Shown in pieces: positions 25,430 through 38,744 of a DNA stretch of 64,000 nucleotides (positions are counted from its first letter, which is position 1; every line of letters starts with the position of its first letter). The stretch spans positions 97,313,298-97,377,297 of the forward strand of contig CM041783.1 of the NCBI GenBank assembly GCA_023374045.1, given 5' to 3'. This stretch comes from Limonium bicolor (Eukaryota > Streptophyta > Magnoliopsida > Caryophyllales > Plumbaginaceae). The notes below the pieces were generated by a model, which made no database searches, was not told the origin of the DNA, and saw only the letters and a program-made list of their open reading frames with translations. The translations under genes and the position numbers were made by a program.

Positions 25430-28400
25430 AAACTTGAGTAAGTTTTTCTCAAAACTCAAGGAAGACTGAACTCCATTCAAAATTGTCGGGACTTCCCCAC
25501 TTCTTTCAAAACCTTCAAGAGATTCATTCCAAGCCTCTAGGATTATTCTACTCCACACTTAGAGTGTGTAGCTGATGAGGACAGCTAGGATTTGTTAAAT
25601 CCTCAACAAACATTGCAACAATTGGTTTAATCATTAGCTCACGATTAGAAAGAGACACTTAGGATTGAATGAAGCTAACTTCCCTTCAGGTTAATAACAA
25701 CCAATTGGAATTACCGCCTTCAAGACAAAACAGTTAGTAAATAGGGTTGCTTGTCTTCTATGGTTTATTTACCGCATTCATATTATTGTTGCTTGTTGCG
25801 GGGTGAGACGGTCATTGACCTACACCATTACCGCTTTTACATTTACAAGTTGTGAGTGCATGGGTAGCTTAGGACATGCATTCCTCTGTGTCACCCCTAT
25901 TTCCACGAGTCACGGCATCCCAATCGGTCCACGATTGATTTCCCATGAGTCGGGTCACTCACTGAGTGGTTAAGCCCGCGAGGCGAGACGGTCACCGACC
26001 TACGCCCTGAAGACTCATGATCCAAAATTATCCTCCATATCCGAGTCCAGACCAGCATATAGTGAACCATGAGCCTTCAGTGTCCAGCTGCCTAATCCGG
26101 TGTCTAGGACGGGTTTTATGGGTAGTCACCCCCTTGTATGCCGCCTGTCTGACCACCCTTCTGCCTTACCCTGAAGATTGCATGGGCTCAGTTCTCCATT
26201 GTTCCTCTGCACCACGGGTGTCTCTAAAGCCCAATGTCACGCTACACGTCCATAGAGGATCCCGTATTTACCGGATACCCATACATGGCACAACGTAGTC
26301 AGTGAATAATTTGGACTTTAGACACACCTGACCGTGCAGATGACGAGAGACCCGTTCCCATGCAGTACTTCCCCAAGTTTCCCAAAAGTGAGTATGTTGT
26401 GATAATCCCCGGCCGTGGCTCATGTGACTGTATCACTTCGGGTATCCTGACCTTTCGAACTTAAGCACTCCGGACTTTCTTGATGACGTGCCCCACAAGG
26501 CATAACAGAGATAAATCCCGAGAGATGAACAGTGAAGGAACGACGGTTCCCCCGGTGGTATGGAAGCACTGATTGACCTGGAAGGTGATTATCCCAATCA
26601 TTCGCACTCAGCTCCACATAAAACCAGCCACGATTTATATTTTCGTTCTTATGTCTATGTGATCACGATTTAAACACTTGAAAAATCAGAAAACGAATCA
26701 TGTCGAACGCTCTAATGAAATATCTTCAAAGCCGTTCATCTCGAATGATTTCAAAATTATTATTTCCAAAGCAGTTTTCAAAATCATTTTCAATCAAATT
26801 CTTTCAGAAAATAAACTTTGTCCAACGGTTTGTAAAGACCAGATTTCAAAAATCTGTTACTTTCAAATGATTTTCGATCAGTATTTCTTACAAATGTTAT
26901 TTCAAAAAAAAAACTATTTCCAAAAAGGATTTCAAAAACCTGCTTTTTACAAACGAATTTCAAACAACTTTTTCATGAATATTATCTCAAACTTGTTTTT
27001 GAAAACAGTTTTCGAAGTTGATTTTCACAAACGTATTTCAAAATAAATGATTTAGTCCCCATGTTGTGACTCGCTATTTTTGAAGTTCAACCCACCTTCA
27101 AGAGCAGTGGTCATTACTGTGGAGCGTACTAGTCATTTCGTGTTTTCACAAAAGTGGTGGATTTTCACAAAGATTTTGTGCTCGATCATTCATCTTTCCT
27201 TTCTAAAAAAAAAGAAGCCCCTCATCTTCCTCGTCGGAGCAAGTGGAGCGCATGAAGATCAACAACAGTCTGAACCAAAAATCAGAGCTGCACCAACCCG
27301 AGTCCAGTGACATGAAGACTAGAAACAACCATCCGAGTTCGAAGTTGCTGAGGGTCAGAAGAGCACCAACCAATTTCTCTTGATCATAGTGTCACTTGTT
27401 GACCGAACCCGAAGACGATCGAACGGCCAATCAGGAGCCCACACATGAATAAGCAGTCAGTCAGAAGCTCGAAGACGAAGCAGAAGAATTCGGGAGAAGT
27501 TTTTAAGCTCAAACTCCCCCATTTAATGACTTTTTAGAATTGATGTATAGGTTTTCCCCTAACATTCTTTTCTCTCTTGTCAATTTCTGAATAGACTTTG
27601 TGTATAGGTTGTACATTCCTGTTGAATTTATTTAGATCAATGTGTATAGGGTTCCCCACTCCCTATCTTATTTGCGAATGACCGAGCGTCAAAACTCATA
27701 TTGAGAAAACCCACCACTTCGAAAACACATGTTTTCAAAACTATTTTTCTAAAAAAGTTGATTTCTTTTAGCACACACAACTTGTTTCTTCCCGTTTTCG
27801 GTCAGTTCACATTCATTAATCATGCATGAATCACACCCATCTCGCAGAAATTGCATGATCACATGTTGCATTCTCAACACATCACACACAAACATTCATC
27901 CCATTTTTCAAGCGCACTAGCATTTGCGTCTGTTAGATTCTTTTTTGGTGACTGTTTTTGCAGGTGATTAACCGTCTTTGCCCACGAGCGACAACATGAT
28001 CTTCGAAATATAGCAAGAAATACCAGGGATTCAAACATTTTCCCATTCGGCATACCATGCACATAGAGACCAATAACAACAAAAAGCATATACCAGAAAA
28101 ATCATACATCCAAAAAATCCAAAAAAATCACACACCCAAAAATCCAAAAAATCATGCCTTCAAAAATCCCAAAAATGCAGTCACTGTCATATCATGGGAC
28201 CACCATGCGGGAGTGGTCACTCCCTAAAAGTCCAAAAACTCCAGAAGCCAATCATCAACCGAATGTCTTTCTGAAACAGCCTCTCTCACATCACACCTAA
28301 CAACTTCTCTCACATAGATCATCTTCAGGGCCAATCGTGACAGGATGAGCTTCATGAATCACAAGCTGAATTTGGCTCAAGCGAGACTAGTCATAACCTT

Positions 28401-30480
28401 ATCACTCATGCATTGCATCAAAACAAAACACAACAAAAAAACATTCAGTCAAAATCCAAAGTCAACCATCTTCATTCATCACTTTTAGCATTTCATGCAT
28501 CTATACGTAGTATTCCATATTACCACAATAGATTGCATTGTAGATAGTTGTTTGCATACTCTCGTATCGAATGACATCTTTGGGAAAATCTTGAGAGATG
28601 ATTGAACGGAGTGCGTGAACCACTAAACTCTCGACCCATCAATGAATACAAGGGTCTAACCAAAATCAGCACCACAAACCAAGTGAGTAGTGTGCGAAGA
28701 GCGGTATTTTCCTTTGAATTTCAAATGAGTGTTTTGGACAATCCAATGAGTGATGAGGAAAGATGAGCGAGTCCACAGAGGTAAAACCACGAGCGACTTG
28801 TGTTTCCTTCAACACATGGAGAGGCACAATTCATAGCGAGATCAATGTCGATAAACAGGATACGAACTGTGATTCATGCAAAGATCCGAGAATAGTAAGA
28901 AAACAATCATTGACTAATGAGGATGACGAGGCACTTAGGAATAAAAATCCCCACAAAACCAAAAAGCTTTGACTGCCCTTTACATAACCCCTTAGTGAGC
29001 CCCGCTGAGCCTTTCATGAAAAACTCTTTCTTCAGAAACTCCACAACATGCCAACCCACGTACATATACTTACCTGCCCTTGCAATAGAGGATCTCAAAG
29101 GAGCCGGAGCCATGGTCCCTCCCCACCATCTTCCACAAAAACAATGAAATGTTCAAAGAAATCAGTGAGTCAATGCAACTCCAAGGCCAAACACCTAAAA
29201 GAAAGCTGAAAATGTTCAAGTAGATCGATAAGTCAATGCAACTTTGAAGCTGAAGGCCAAAATGCAAAGCAAAAAATGCTTGAGGAAGTTGATGAGCCAA
29301 ATGCAATTTCAAAAACACAAAAATGAGAAGAAAGTTCAAATCGCACCCAGAAGAGGCAAGAAGGAGAAATCCAAACCAAAAGGACCAATGATGTCCGAAG
29401 AAACCGATAAGGGGTTATCAAAGCCCGTCTAATCATTCCACCCATGGCGAAGGTAAACATATTCTCTATTGCACAAAAGCTCCACAACTCCTAAATAAAT
29501 CCTCCAGTCCCATGTGACACACATCACACCCCTCAGCCCCGTTATAACCCAATAAAAGACCTCTGACTCGTTAGTTGATGAGCGTTAACTGAAAAGTATC
29601 GGATCTGAAACATGAATCATAAGCTTCATACTTGTTATCAACATGTCCCGTCATCCCAAAGGGACCATGAGTGGAAGAGTGTGACCTTACCCCACAAGGT
29701 CTTTCGAGTGCGAGTGACTCTTTGATCGAAGCACCAAATCATAAACAGCTAACCCCATTGCAATTGAGGAATTTGTGAGGATTGGAAAGTCCAGAACCTC
29801 AAAAAGGAATTCTAAGGAAAATACTGCTCCGAGCATCGAGAGTATCATCACATCATTATCACACACGACCATACTCACGAGAGATTGACCCACATCCCTC
29901 CATGAGAGGAAAGTGATTCACGCCTTCGAGCTCAACAATCACTCGAGATCGAACCGAAGATGTCTTATATTCGTAAGCCTCATATTAATAGAGATAGGAC
30001 CGTACCTTCTCTCGAAAAACTGCACATGCATTTTGCATCTCTTCTTGCATTTAGTATTTGCATGCATCATAACCACTTCATTTTCAACATCCGACTGGTA
30101 AGAACTCCACCCAGTCTCGCTGAAAGTCGACTTCAGTTGCAGTTGTTGAAGCATAACTTTTGATGTCAACCAGAGCCATCCCGAGCCATCATCGAGCTAT
30201 ATCTTGCCTCTTCAGCCATCCCGGGCTATCACCGAGCTACATCGAACCATTCAAGAGCTATCCGGAGCCACACGAAGACCATCTCGGAGCCATCCACTGC
30301 CATACTCAATCCCTATCGACACCGCTTCTAAATCCAATCTGGAGCCATGCGAGAGCCATCCTCAAAACTTTGAGACCATCCCTAAAGCTACACAGTGGCC
30401 ATCCCAATAGTATGAGAACAATATGAGAGCCACCTCAAACGGAGCCATTTCGTCACCAGGGCCTTGCCTACAAAGTTTCG

Positions 30481-30544
30481 AACTACGTATGGTCTGATCT
30501 CAATACAGAATTGAGTACGTAGGCAGCCCGCCAAGGGTGCGACC
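30481..30544 (+). repeat. CTACGTA/TACGTAG hairpin motif, internal copy 3
   Basis: Same motif as 3943-4006, with both arms intact. Confidence 0.8.
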
Positions 30545-31140
30545 ACCTCGAAGGCGACAATCCCCTTTCACTCCTCGCTATCATCAAACAGAGCATCCCA
30601 GAATCATGACGGAGCCATCCCGGAGCCATGATCAGAACTACACCCAAGACATCCAACCATGTTTGGTTATTCAGAATGATAACAAGTCCACCCACAGCAA
30701 ATCCATCAGATGGAGCCAACCGATCAGTCACCTCGAACTTCAACAACCGCATCAAGACCATCGACCATTCTCAAGTTCACTGCCATATCAAAACCCACCA
30801 ACCACCCCGGACCGTTGGCCACACCAGAGCCATCAGTGCATACCAGAGCCATCGGCGTAACCCGGAGCGACCACTGCATACCGGAGCCATCCACACACCG
30901 GAGCCATCATTGCATACCGGAGAAATCAGTGCAAACAGGAGCAACCAATGCATGCTAGAGCCACCAATACATGCCAAAGTCATCTCAAAGTTTTGAAGCA
31001 ACTGTGGAACCATCAGCTCACACGAAAATCTACATCCACAAATAGGGAGTTTGATTCAATTAATACATCGGTTAATCACCTCACATCACATATCATCTGC
31101 ATATACCCACAAAATTTGTTCACTATCTAATGCATCTTCA

Positions 31141-32417
31141 CACCCGCTAGACAGCTATTGCGCTACTAGTGCGGTCGAATTTTTCATTTTACACCTGCTA
31201 GACAGCTATTGCGCTACTAGTACGGTCGCCTTTCATTTTACACCCGCTAGACAGCTATTGCGCTACTAGTGCGGTCGAATTTTCATTTTACACCTGCTAG
31301 ACAGCTATTGCGCTACTAGTACGGTCGCCTTTCGTTTTACACCCGCTAGGCAGCTATTGCGCTACTAGTGCGGTCGACTTTCATTTTACACCCGCTAGAC
31401 AGCTATTGCGCTACTAGTGCGGTCGAATTTTTCGTTTTACACCTGCTAGACAGCTATTGCGCTACTAGTACGGTCGTCTTTCGTTTTACACCTGCTAGAC
31501 AACTATTGCGCTACTAGTGCGGTCGATTTTTCATTTTCCACCTGCTAGACAGCTATTGCGCTACTTGTACGTCGCCTTTCGTTTTACACCCCTAGGCAGC
31601 TATTGCGCTACTAGTGCGGTTGACTTTTCGTTTTACACCCGCGACAGCTATTGCGCTACTAGTGCGGTCGACTTTTCATTTTACACCTGCTAGACAGCTA
31701 TTGCGCTACTAGTACGGTCGCCTTTCGTTTTACACCTGCTAGACAGCTATTGCGCTACTAGTGCGGTCGACTTTTCATTTTACACCTGCTAGACAGCTAT
31801 TGCGCTACTAGTGCGGTCGACTTCTCATTTTACACCTGCTAGACAGCTATTGCGCTACTAGTACGGTCGCCTTTGTTTTACACCCGCTAGGCAGCTATTG
31901 CGCTACTAGTGCGGTCGACTTTTGTTTTACACCCGCTAGACAGCTATTGCGCTACTAGCGCGGTCGATTTCTTTTCATTTTACACCTGCTAGACAGCTAT
32001 TGCGCTACTAGTGCGGTCGAATTTTTCGTTTTACACCTGCTAGACAGCTATTGCGCTACTAGTACGGTCGCCTTTCGTTTTACACCTGCTAGACAGCTAT
32101 TGCGCTACTAGTACGGTCGCCTTTCGTTTTACACCCGCTTGGCAGCTATTGCACTACTAGTGCGGTCGACTTCTCATTTTATACCTGCTAGACAGCTATT
32201 GCGCTACTAGTACGGCTGCCTTTTGTTTTACACCCGCTAGGCAGCTATTGCGCTACTAGTGCGGTCGACTTTTCATTTTACACCCGCTAGACAGCTATTG
32301 CGCTACTAGCGCGGTCGAATTCTTTTCATTTTACACCTGCTAGACAGCTATTGCGCTACTAGTACGGTCGCCTTTCGTTTTACACCCGCTAGACAGCTAT
32401 TGCGCTACTAGTATGGT
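31141..32417 (+). repeat. ~52-bp minisatellite, copy 3
   Basis: Same monomer family and subtype order; includes a few private changes such as GACAACTATTG and CTACTTGTACG in early monomers. Confidence 0.92.
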
Positions 32418-32797
32418 ACCGAACTTTCATTCTAGGCTCGTCATAAGCCCTAGGGCTGGATATCAAGAGGTCCAGTTGAGGCACTCCTAAGTCCTCGTGC
32501 ACTCTAAACCAAAACACTGTTAGTATCATAGGCTCGTCATAAGTCCTATGGCTAGATATCAAGAGGTCTAGTTGAGGCTCGTCATAAGTCCTCGTACTTT
32601 CAATTGCATTATAGGCTTGTCATGAGTCCTAGGGTTAGATGTCAAGAGGTCTAACTGAGGCTCGTCATAAGTCCTCGTACTTTCAATCACATTCATACAC
32701 TCACGATCGCATCCCAATGCGCCACTAAACCGCAGTGAGAATTTTTGGCGCCCCGTCAACCTTGATCCAATTCTGCAAGCATTTTATTGCAAAGTCT

Positions 32798-32822
32798 GAA
32801 ATAGAAAATAAAATAAGAGGGG
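32798..32822 (+). other. Candidate polypurine tract, copy 3
   Basis: Same 25-bp purine-rich run as at 6254-6278, unchanged in this copy. Confidence 0.45.
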
Positions 32823-33344
32823 TCGTCGCCTTTCTTTTCAAAAAACGTACTGTTGTGCATGTAAAATGAAACAATCGTTTTACGACAAAATTTTAAACCA
32901 ATTTCCAAGCATTTTAGAAAAACCCAACTTTTCGAAGATGAATTTTCAAACAATAATATGTCTTAGACTTACCCTTTTATTTAGTTATTTTCAATTTAAT
33001 TTCCTTAGTCGTGGGCATTTCGTTTACTTTCATTTTACTTATATTATTTTGTCATTTTTCATTTTGTTATTCTGAAAAGAAAACATTTCATTTTTATTGA
33101 CTAAACCTTTTAGTTTTTTATTCTACATATACATTTTTTAAGCATTAGCGTTTTTGATGATTTTACTCATGTCGAGTTATAGCTTTTCGTTTTCTTTCCC
33201 TAAGTTTTGTATGAAGTTCCATTGTAGTTATTCTTTTCCTTTTTCATTTTTTCGGTGGATCAAATTTGGTCTTAACCCAATCTTCACTCAAACCCCACAA
33301 CCCAAACCTAAACTCATCCTATCTAAGCTCACAGCCCAAAACCA

Positions 33345-33380
33345 AAGCCCACATTAAAACCCTAACCCCTTCCTATAAAA
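33345..33380 (+). promoter_or_regulatory. LTR promoter, copy 3: AGCCCA, telo-box, TATA
   Basis: AGCCCA precedes AAACCCTAA (33357-33365) and TATAAAA (33374-33380). A second AGCCCA lies about 14 bp further upstream. Confidence 0.62.
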
Positions 33381-36300
33381 GAACAAGACAAAACCTAAAA
33401 AAAAGGAAGGGGGTAGAGGAGCCGCATCTGATTTTTTCCCCCATCGTTTTCTTCACTCCCGACGGGCAGCCTCGAGGTTTTTCTTCTTCCCCTTCGAACT
33501 AACGAACGAGGAATGTACACGCTACAGCCTCTCATTCTCGTCAGTTGCGACATGCTCGACCCCAATCTTTATTTTCAATCTCTGTAAATATTGAAAACCC
33601 AGAAACAAATCACTATCTCCTGCTCATCGGAACCATCACAGGAATTTGGCTATTTTTGGTGTTAGTTTAATCCGAGCTTTTGTTGGCCTATTGGTTTCTG
33701 CCTCAAACAACCGTGACCGTGCACAAGGGAAGTATACATCTCAGATTCATCCTCATTCTTATCATCGTTGTCGGTTAAATCTCAGAAAACTCACCCCACT
33801 GGTGTTAACGCTGGTTTAGTACGACTGTTTGTGTTTGATTCTATCTGGTTGTTTGGTCATGGTGCATAAACCGACAACCCCTCCTTATGTTGGTGTTAGT
33901 TAGCTCGGGTTTCAGCTGGATAAAAAAATTGATTTTGGATTCCTGATCCTTTGGTAATTAATCACTAAAAAACTGGTCATTCACACCATTTAGTCCGTTT
34001 AATTTGATGCTTCAGTTGATTTGTCGGTTGATTTGCGTGATTATCATATTTTGGACTATCGAAGGTGGTTAAGGATATGTTAGGTCACACTGCTGGGCCA
34101 AGTATTGAAATCTGATCTGAAAGTTATCACGTGGCCGAGAGTAACCTGTTGTATATTCGATCTTTGCACATAATATATGAGGGTGATCCCGTACTGTTAC
34201 GTAGCTCCTTTGCTGTTAAATTCGAATGATAGATCTCGATGATTAGTTTGAAGTCGTATGTGTTGGACCTCCACCCTTTTCGGCCATTGGGAATTAAGGT
34301 CCACACAAACTTGTTCATGTGTTTACTGATTCATTTGTGACATTTGTTTACTGATTGTCCTGATGATGTGATATTCAGGCTTGTTCTATCCCCCTATCAG
34401 TTCAACTAGATATGCTCATTATACCTTGTTTTGTGTTCTACTGAGCAACTGTCGCTTTGAGATTTGAACTGAGCTTCACTTAGACCCGGCTTGTGGGCAT
34501 TTGGGCCCTGCGACTATTCCTATGAGTTTGGTAAGTCACTCAGGTTTGGAAATATACCGGTTTGGGAAACTACATCGTTGCTGGCTTTATACTTGCCCCC
34601 TAGTGTATAATTGTCGGTTTGGGAATTTAATTTGATTTGAGCAATTGATTATTTCCTCATTACCGTGATTATTCGACTCAATCTGCTCTCACTTTTACTT
34701 TATGCCTTGACTGAAGTACAAACGCAATCCTGGACTTGTTTCGCCTGGAATCAACATTGGTCTTTGCAATTTGACCCTACGGTTACGCTTTGGGCTTGAC
34801 GCTGTCTCATTTGGTTTGGAAATCTGCTTCTAGCAATTATTTTGTCCTTGGCGCATGGATGTTTATTGAAAATTGTGTTGCTCGTGACATTATCACTTGC
34901 CCCTTGTGATATTTATTTACCGTGACCTGCTTATTATCCTTTGGCTTCATCTTTGACCGAAGTATACTTGTTCCGTTGGGCATGGGCCATGTTCGGCTGA
35001 TGACTGCACCTGCTTGATTGGAGTTTGATCAAAGGCTATGCTGATGCGTTTGGGATTGATACTTCTTCATTGGGTTTGGAAATTCTATCTTTTGATCTTT
35101 ACCATGCTTCTATCGCCTTTGATATTAAATTGTCCCTTGCGCATTGATATGGTTTGGGAATTGATTTGAGACTAGTATAACTTGTCCCACGTGCTTAGAT
35201 ATGAGCATGAATCGAGTTATAGTTGCCCTCTGCTATAATTGTTAAGACAAATCACTCATCAGCTGGATGGTCCTCATTAATTTTTCATCTTAGAGGGAAA
35301 TGATATAAACCCTTCTAGGTATGATCCCACATGACTCACAACTTCATCTCTTTGATACTACACTTCGGTTTGAGTCATAATCTAAGATGTTGAATTAATT
35401 TGAGTAGCAACCCCGATGCTTGATTTATCTTACAATCCTTAGCATTTGTTGGCAGCTTGAAACTCTTTTCTATGTTCTCGGTTGGGGTGTGGGAGATGAT
35501 TAGATTGCCCCCTTTCCTCCCATTGAGAGGGGCCGTATGATCCCATTGCACACATCCCAACCTTCCTCCGTTCTCTGACTAATGTATCTTGCCTCTCTCG
35601 GTTGTATTATTTGACATGTACATATTGTTTGAGGAACGGGAAACTACTCGGGACTAAGGAGCTGGACTTTGGCTAGGACTTCCGGGGCTCTCCTTTCAAA
35701 CGCGAAAAACGGTTGGTGTACCTCTTCGGATCCCTATCAGCTCGAGTGAGGCGGCGTCGATGCGACCCCCCATAGCAGCTCTCTGTTTACAAATAAAATT
35801 GTGTTCATTTTTGTATTCATTTGTTTATTGTTCTTAATTATTTTGTAATCCTAGGATTCTGTAAATATCACCATTTGGGTTTGACAATGAGTTGATTCGT
35901 GACTGTTGAGCGCATTTCATAGTGGATTAACGTCATTTTTTTATTACTATTCCAGTCACTGTTGGCTATGTTTGAGGGTAAAAGGCTCATAAGTTTATTC
36001 TTAGAATCGATTGTTTATGATACCGTATTCACATTCGGGTTTAAACTCAAAAGTCTTATTTGCTTGTTGTATATGCGAATCTACTCTCTGGTGGGCTCTG
36101 TTTCTTAATCACCAATTTATTTGTTGTCTTGTTCATTGCAATGCTCCTGGATTTAATGATTTGATTCAAGACGGTCAATTGAGGGCCTACGATCTCATTA
36201 TGTCGTACTCGGTGTAGGCATTACTCATACCTTGGTTTCATGTTTTTATCGAGGTACATGCAAAACGGATGAGACTTGAGCACGACTTGCTTGGCTTGGA

Positions 36301-37771
36301 GTTTACCGTGGACCTTTTGCTAATGAACCATGTTGTTGGTTTTGGGGGCTTGCAAAGACGGGATTATGAACATTTGACTACAGATTCGACTTTGTCTTAT
36401 ATTGATTAAGTAATGAACCGGGGGCAGGCCACCCCATAGGTTGGTTTCCTATCACCTACACCTCTTCTTGATCATGACCAACATGTTTACATTTCTAGTA
36501 TCATTGTTTGCTCCTTGTATATAGATTCGATTTGAGAAATTGAGTCAAAGCATGATTCTAGTTTGATCTTCACTCGGGACCAACTCATTTAATTGCTAAA
36601 TCTTGTTTCATTATGCTATCTCTAGTTGATTTACTTGTGACATTGTTGATCCTCATTTGGGTCATTTTTAGAAATCATAGAACAAACATTAGGATAGCGG
36701 GTGTCCCCCACGCTTAGTAGATTTTTGGTGGTGGTGACACCCTACACACAAACCACATCTTTGAGGCCCAAGATCTTTGTAATTTACAACCATACAAGCC
36801 CTTTGTAAATTCATACTCATCTGTTCAAAAACAAATCCTCTCATACCCCAAAACCAGATACTTTTCATGAATTGTTCGAAATCAAACCTCTCCACACCCT
36901 AACATCAAATACTCTCCCACTCATCAAACACACCTCAACCTCCAAGACATTTGAAATACTTCCAAAAGTTTCAAGACCAAACACAAACTTCACCCAAACT
37001 CCATTGTCTCATAGATTCAAGTCATCTTCCAACCTCAATTTCAAGGCCCATATCAAAGCCCATTTCAAGGCCCATTTCAAAGCCCATTTCGAGGCCCAAT
37101 CCAAGGCCCAGTTCGAGGCCCAATCCAAAGCCCATTTCAAGGGCCATTTTGAGGCCCGTTTCAAAGCCCATGTCAAAGCTCAATTCGAGACCCATTCCAA
37201 GGTCCCAATTCGGCCAAACTTCTAAGGCCTATTTCGGCCCATATCTTAAGGCCTAAGCCAGACCCATCAGTTCAAAGTTGGCACCCAATCAATCCAAAAC
37301 CGATTCAGTCCCATCTCAAATTCAAACCCAAAATCAATCCAATTGGGCCCAAATTCAACCTGACCTGTAAATTCCAATTCGATTCAAAAACTTCATTCAA
37401 TCATTCATTCATTTCATTCCCAATTCATTCAAAAATTCAACTCAATTCAATTCTCATTCAATTTCATTTCAATTCCAAATAAAAATTCATTCAATTCCAA
37501 TTCAACTTCAATTTCAATTAAATTCCAATTTCCCCTACACTCAGAATGTCTCACAGACCCGAGCGTCTCACAGACTTTGTTATCCCAATGATTCGAATAT
37601 CTCACAGACCAGAGCATCTCACAGACCCGAGCGTCTCACAGATCCGAATGTCTCACAGACTTCGACATCCCAAGGTTTCAAACGTCCCATAGACCCGAGC
37701 GTCTCACAGACTAAAATGTCCCATACTTCAAACATCCCAGGAGGATTCAAGCATCTCCTAATAAAACACTG

Positions 37772-38008
37772 AACTACGTAAGGTCTGATCTCAACAGGGA
37801 ATTGAGTACGTAGGCAACCCATGCAGGGTGCGACCCCACACCAATCAAAATACCCTTCACATTCAGCCATCTCACCCTCAAACAATCCCGGGCGCTCCCA
37901 ACCCTCGATTACCATCACAAAACTCCTAAAATCCCAAAATCCTGAACTACGTAAGGTCTGATCTCAACAGGGAGTTAAGTACGTAGGCAGCCCATCTAGG
38001 TGCGACCC
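37772..38008 (+). repeat. Pair of CTACGTA/TACGTAG hairpin motifs, LTR copy 3
   Basis: Motif copies at 37772-37836 and 37945-38008, with both arm pairs intact. Confidence 0.8.
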
Positions 38009-38726
38009 CTTTCCAATCAAAAAACCCTTTTCCCACTAAACACTCAAAACTCTTCCGACTCACATACCTCCAAACTTCAGTTTTTCTTCATCCATTTAAC
38101 CTTTGCTCCTTTTCTCGATCTTCTATTCTACATTTAATCAACTCTCGGCCTGTCAACCCTTTCGTTTGGCGTTAGCTTGGCAGAAAAGCTCGCCTCATCT
38201 ATTCTCTCTCTTCTCATCCTAATCCTATCCTTGGCTCTTAAATGAATCTCTAAAAAGGTTTTGAAAGAAGGCAATCCCGACAATTGGAGACCGAGGTTTC
38301 CTCGGGCACCAAGCCAAAGTCGTGGTCGTTGCCACTTCTAAGGGGTGTAACCCAGTGCGAACCCACATAGAATCTCTGACGTGACCAGATAAGTCCTATC
38401 CACAATTTCAGAGTCAACCAATGGTTCTTAGAACCCTCCCTCTCTTCCTTCCTAGTTATCATAGGTCAAACTAGGTGGCGACTTTAGTCAATTCGGCCTT
38501 ATAGAGGCATAAGTCCGCGTGGAGCCCATCGAGAGCGGGTGTAGTGCGCATTTGCACTCCCCTTCATGCTTTCTGGGAAAGACGGACGATTTAGTAGGTA
38601 TTTGAGGGATGCCAATTATAACGGGTTCTCACCCTCCACAGAATGGCATTTTCTAGGATCTAGGCTTTTCAGTCAGACCATATCTAGATAGACCCCCCTC
38701 ATACCGAAAAATCACCCTCCACAGAA

Positions 38727-38744
38727 TGGCGACTCTGCTGGGGA
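38727..38744 (+). other. Primer binding site, internal copy 4 (tRNA-Arg type)
   Basis: Identical 18-bp site, 3 bp after the CCCTCCACA LTR end. No such site follows LTR copy 4 at 52067, as expected for a 3' terminal LTR. Confidence 0.8.

Larger units (their letters stand above)
25409..32822 (+). mobile_element. Internal region, copy 3 (complete, ~7.4 kb, non-coding)
   Basis: Collinear with internal copy 2: primer binding site at 25412-25429, the same non-coding blocks, GAGCCATC-rich repeats (about 30170-30980), minisatellite (31141-32417), AGGCTCGTCATAAG repeats (about 32434-32680), and purine tract (32798-32822). Small indels break the short reading frames seen in the other copies, which argues that those frames are not under selection. 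Confidence 0.75.
32823..38723 (+). mobile_element. LTR copy 3 (~5.90 kb)
   Basis: Collinear with LTR copies 1 and 2, with the TATA box at 33374-33380 and the end CCCTCCACA at 38723 followed by spacer and primer binding site. By eye it is closest to LTR copy 2. The left boundary is tentative as for the other LTRs. Confidence 0.7.
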
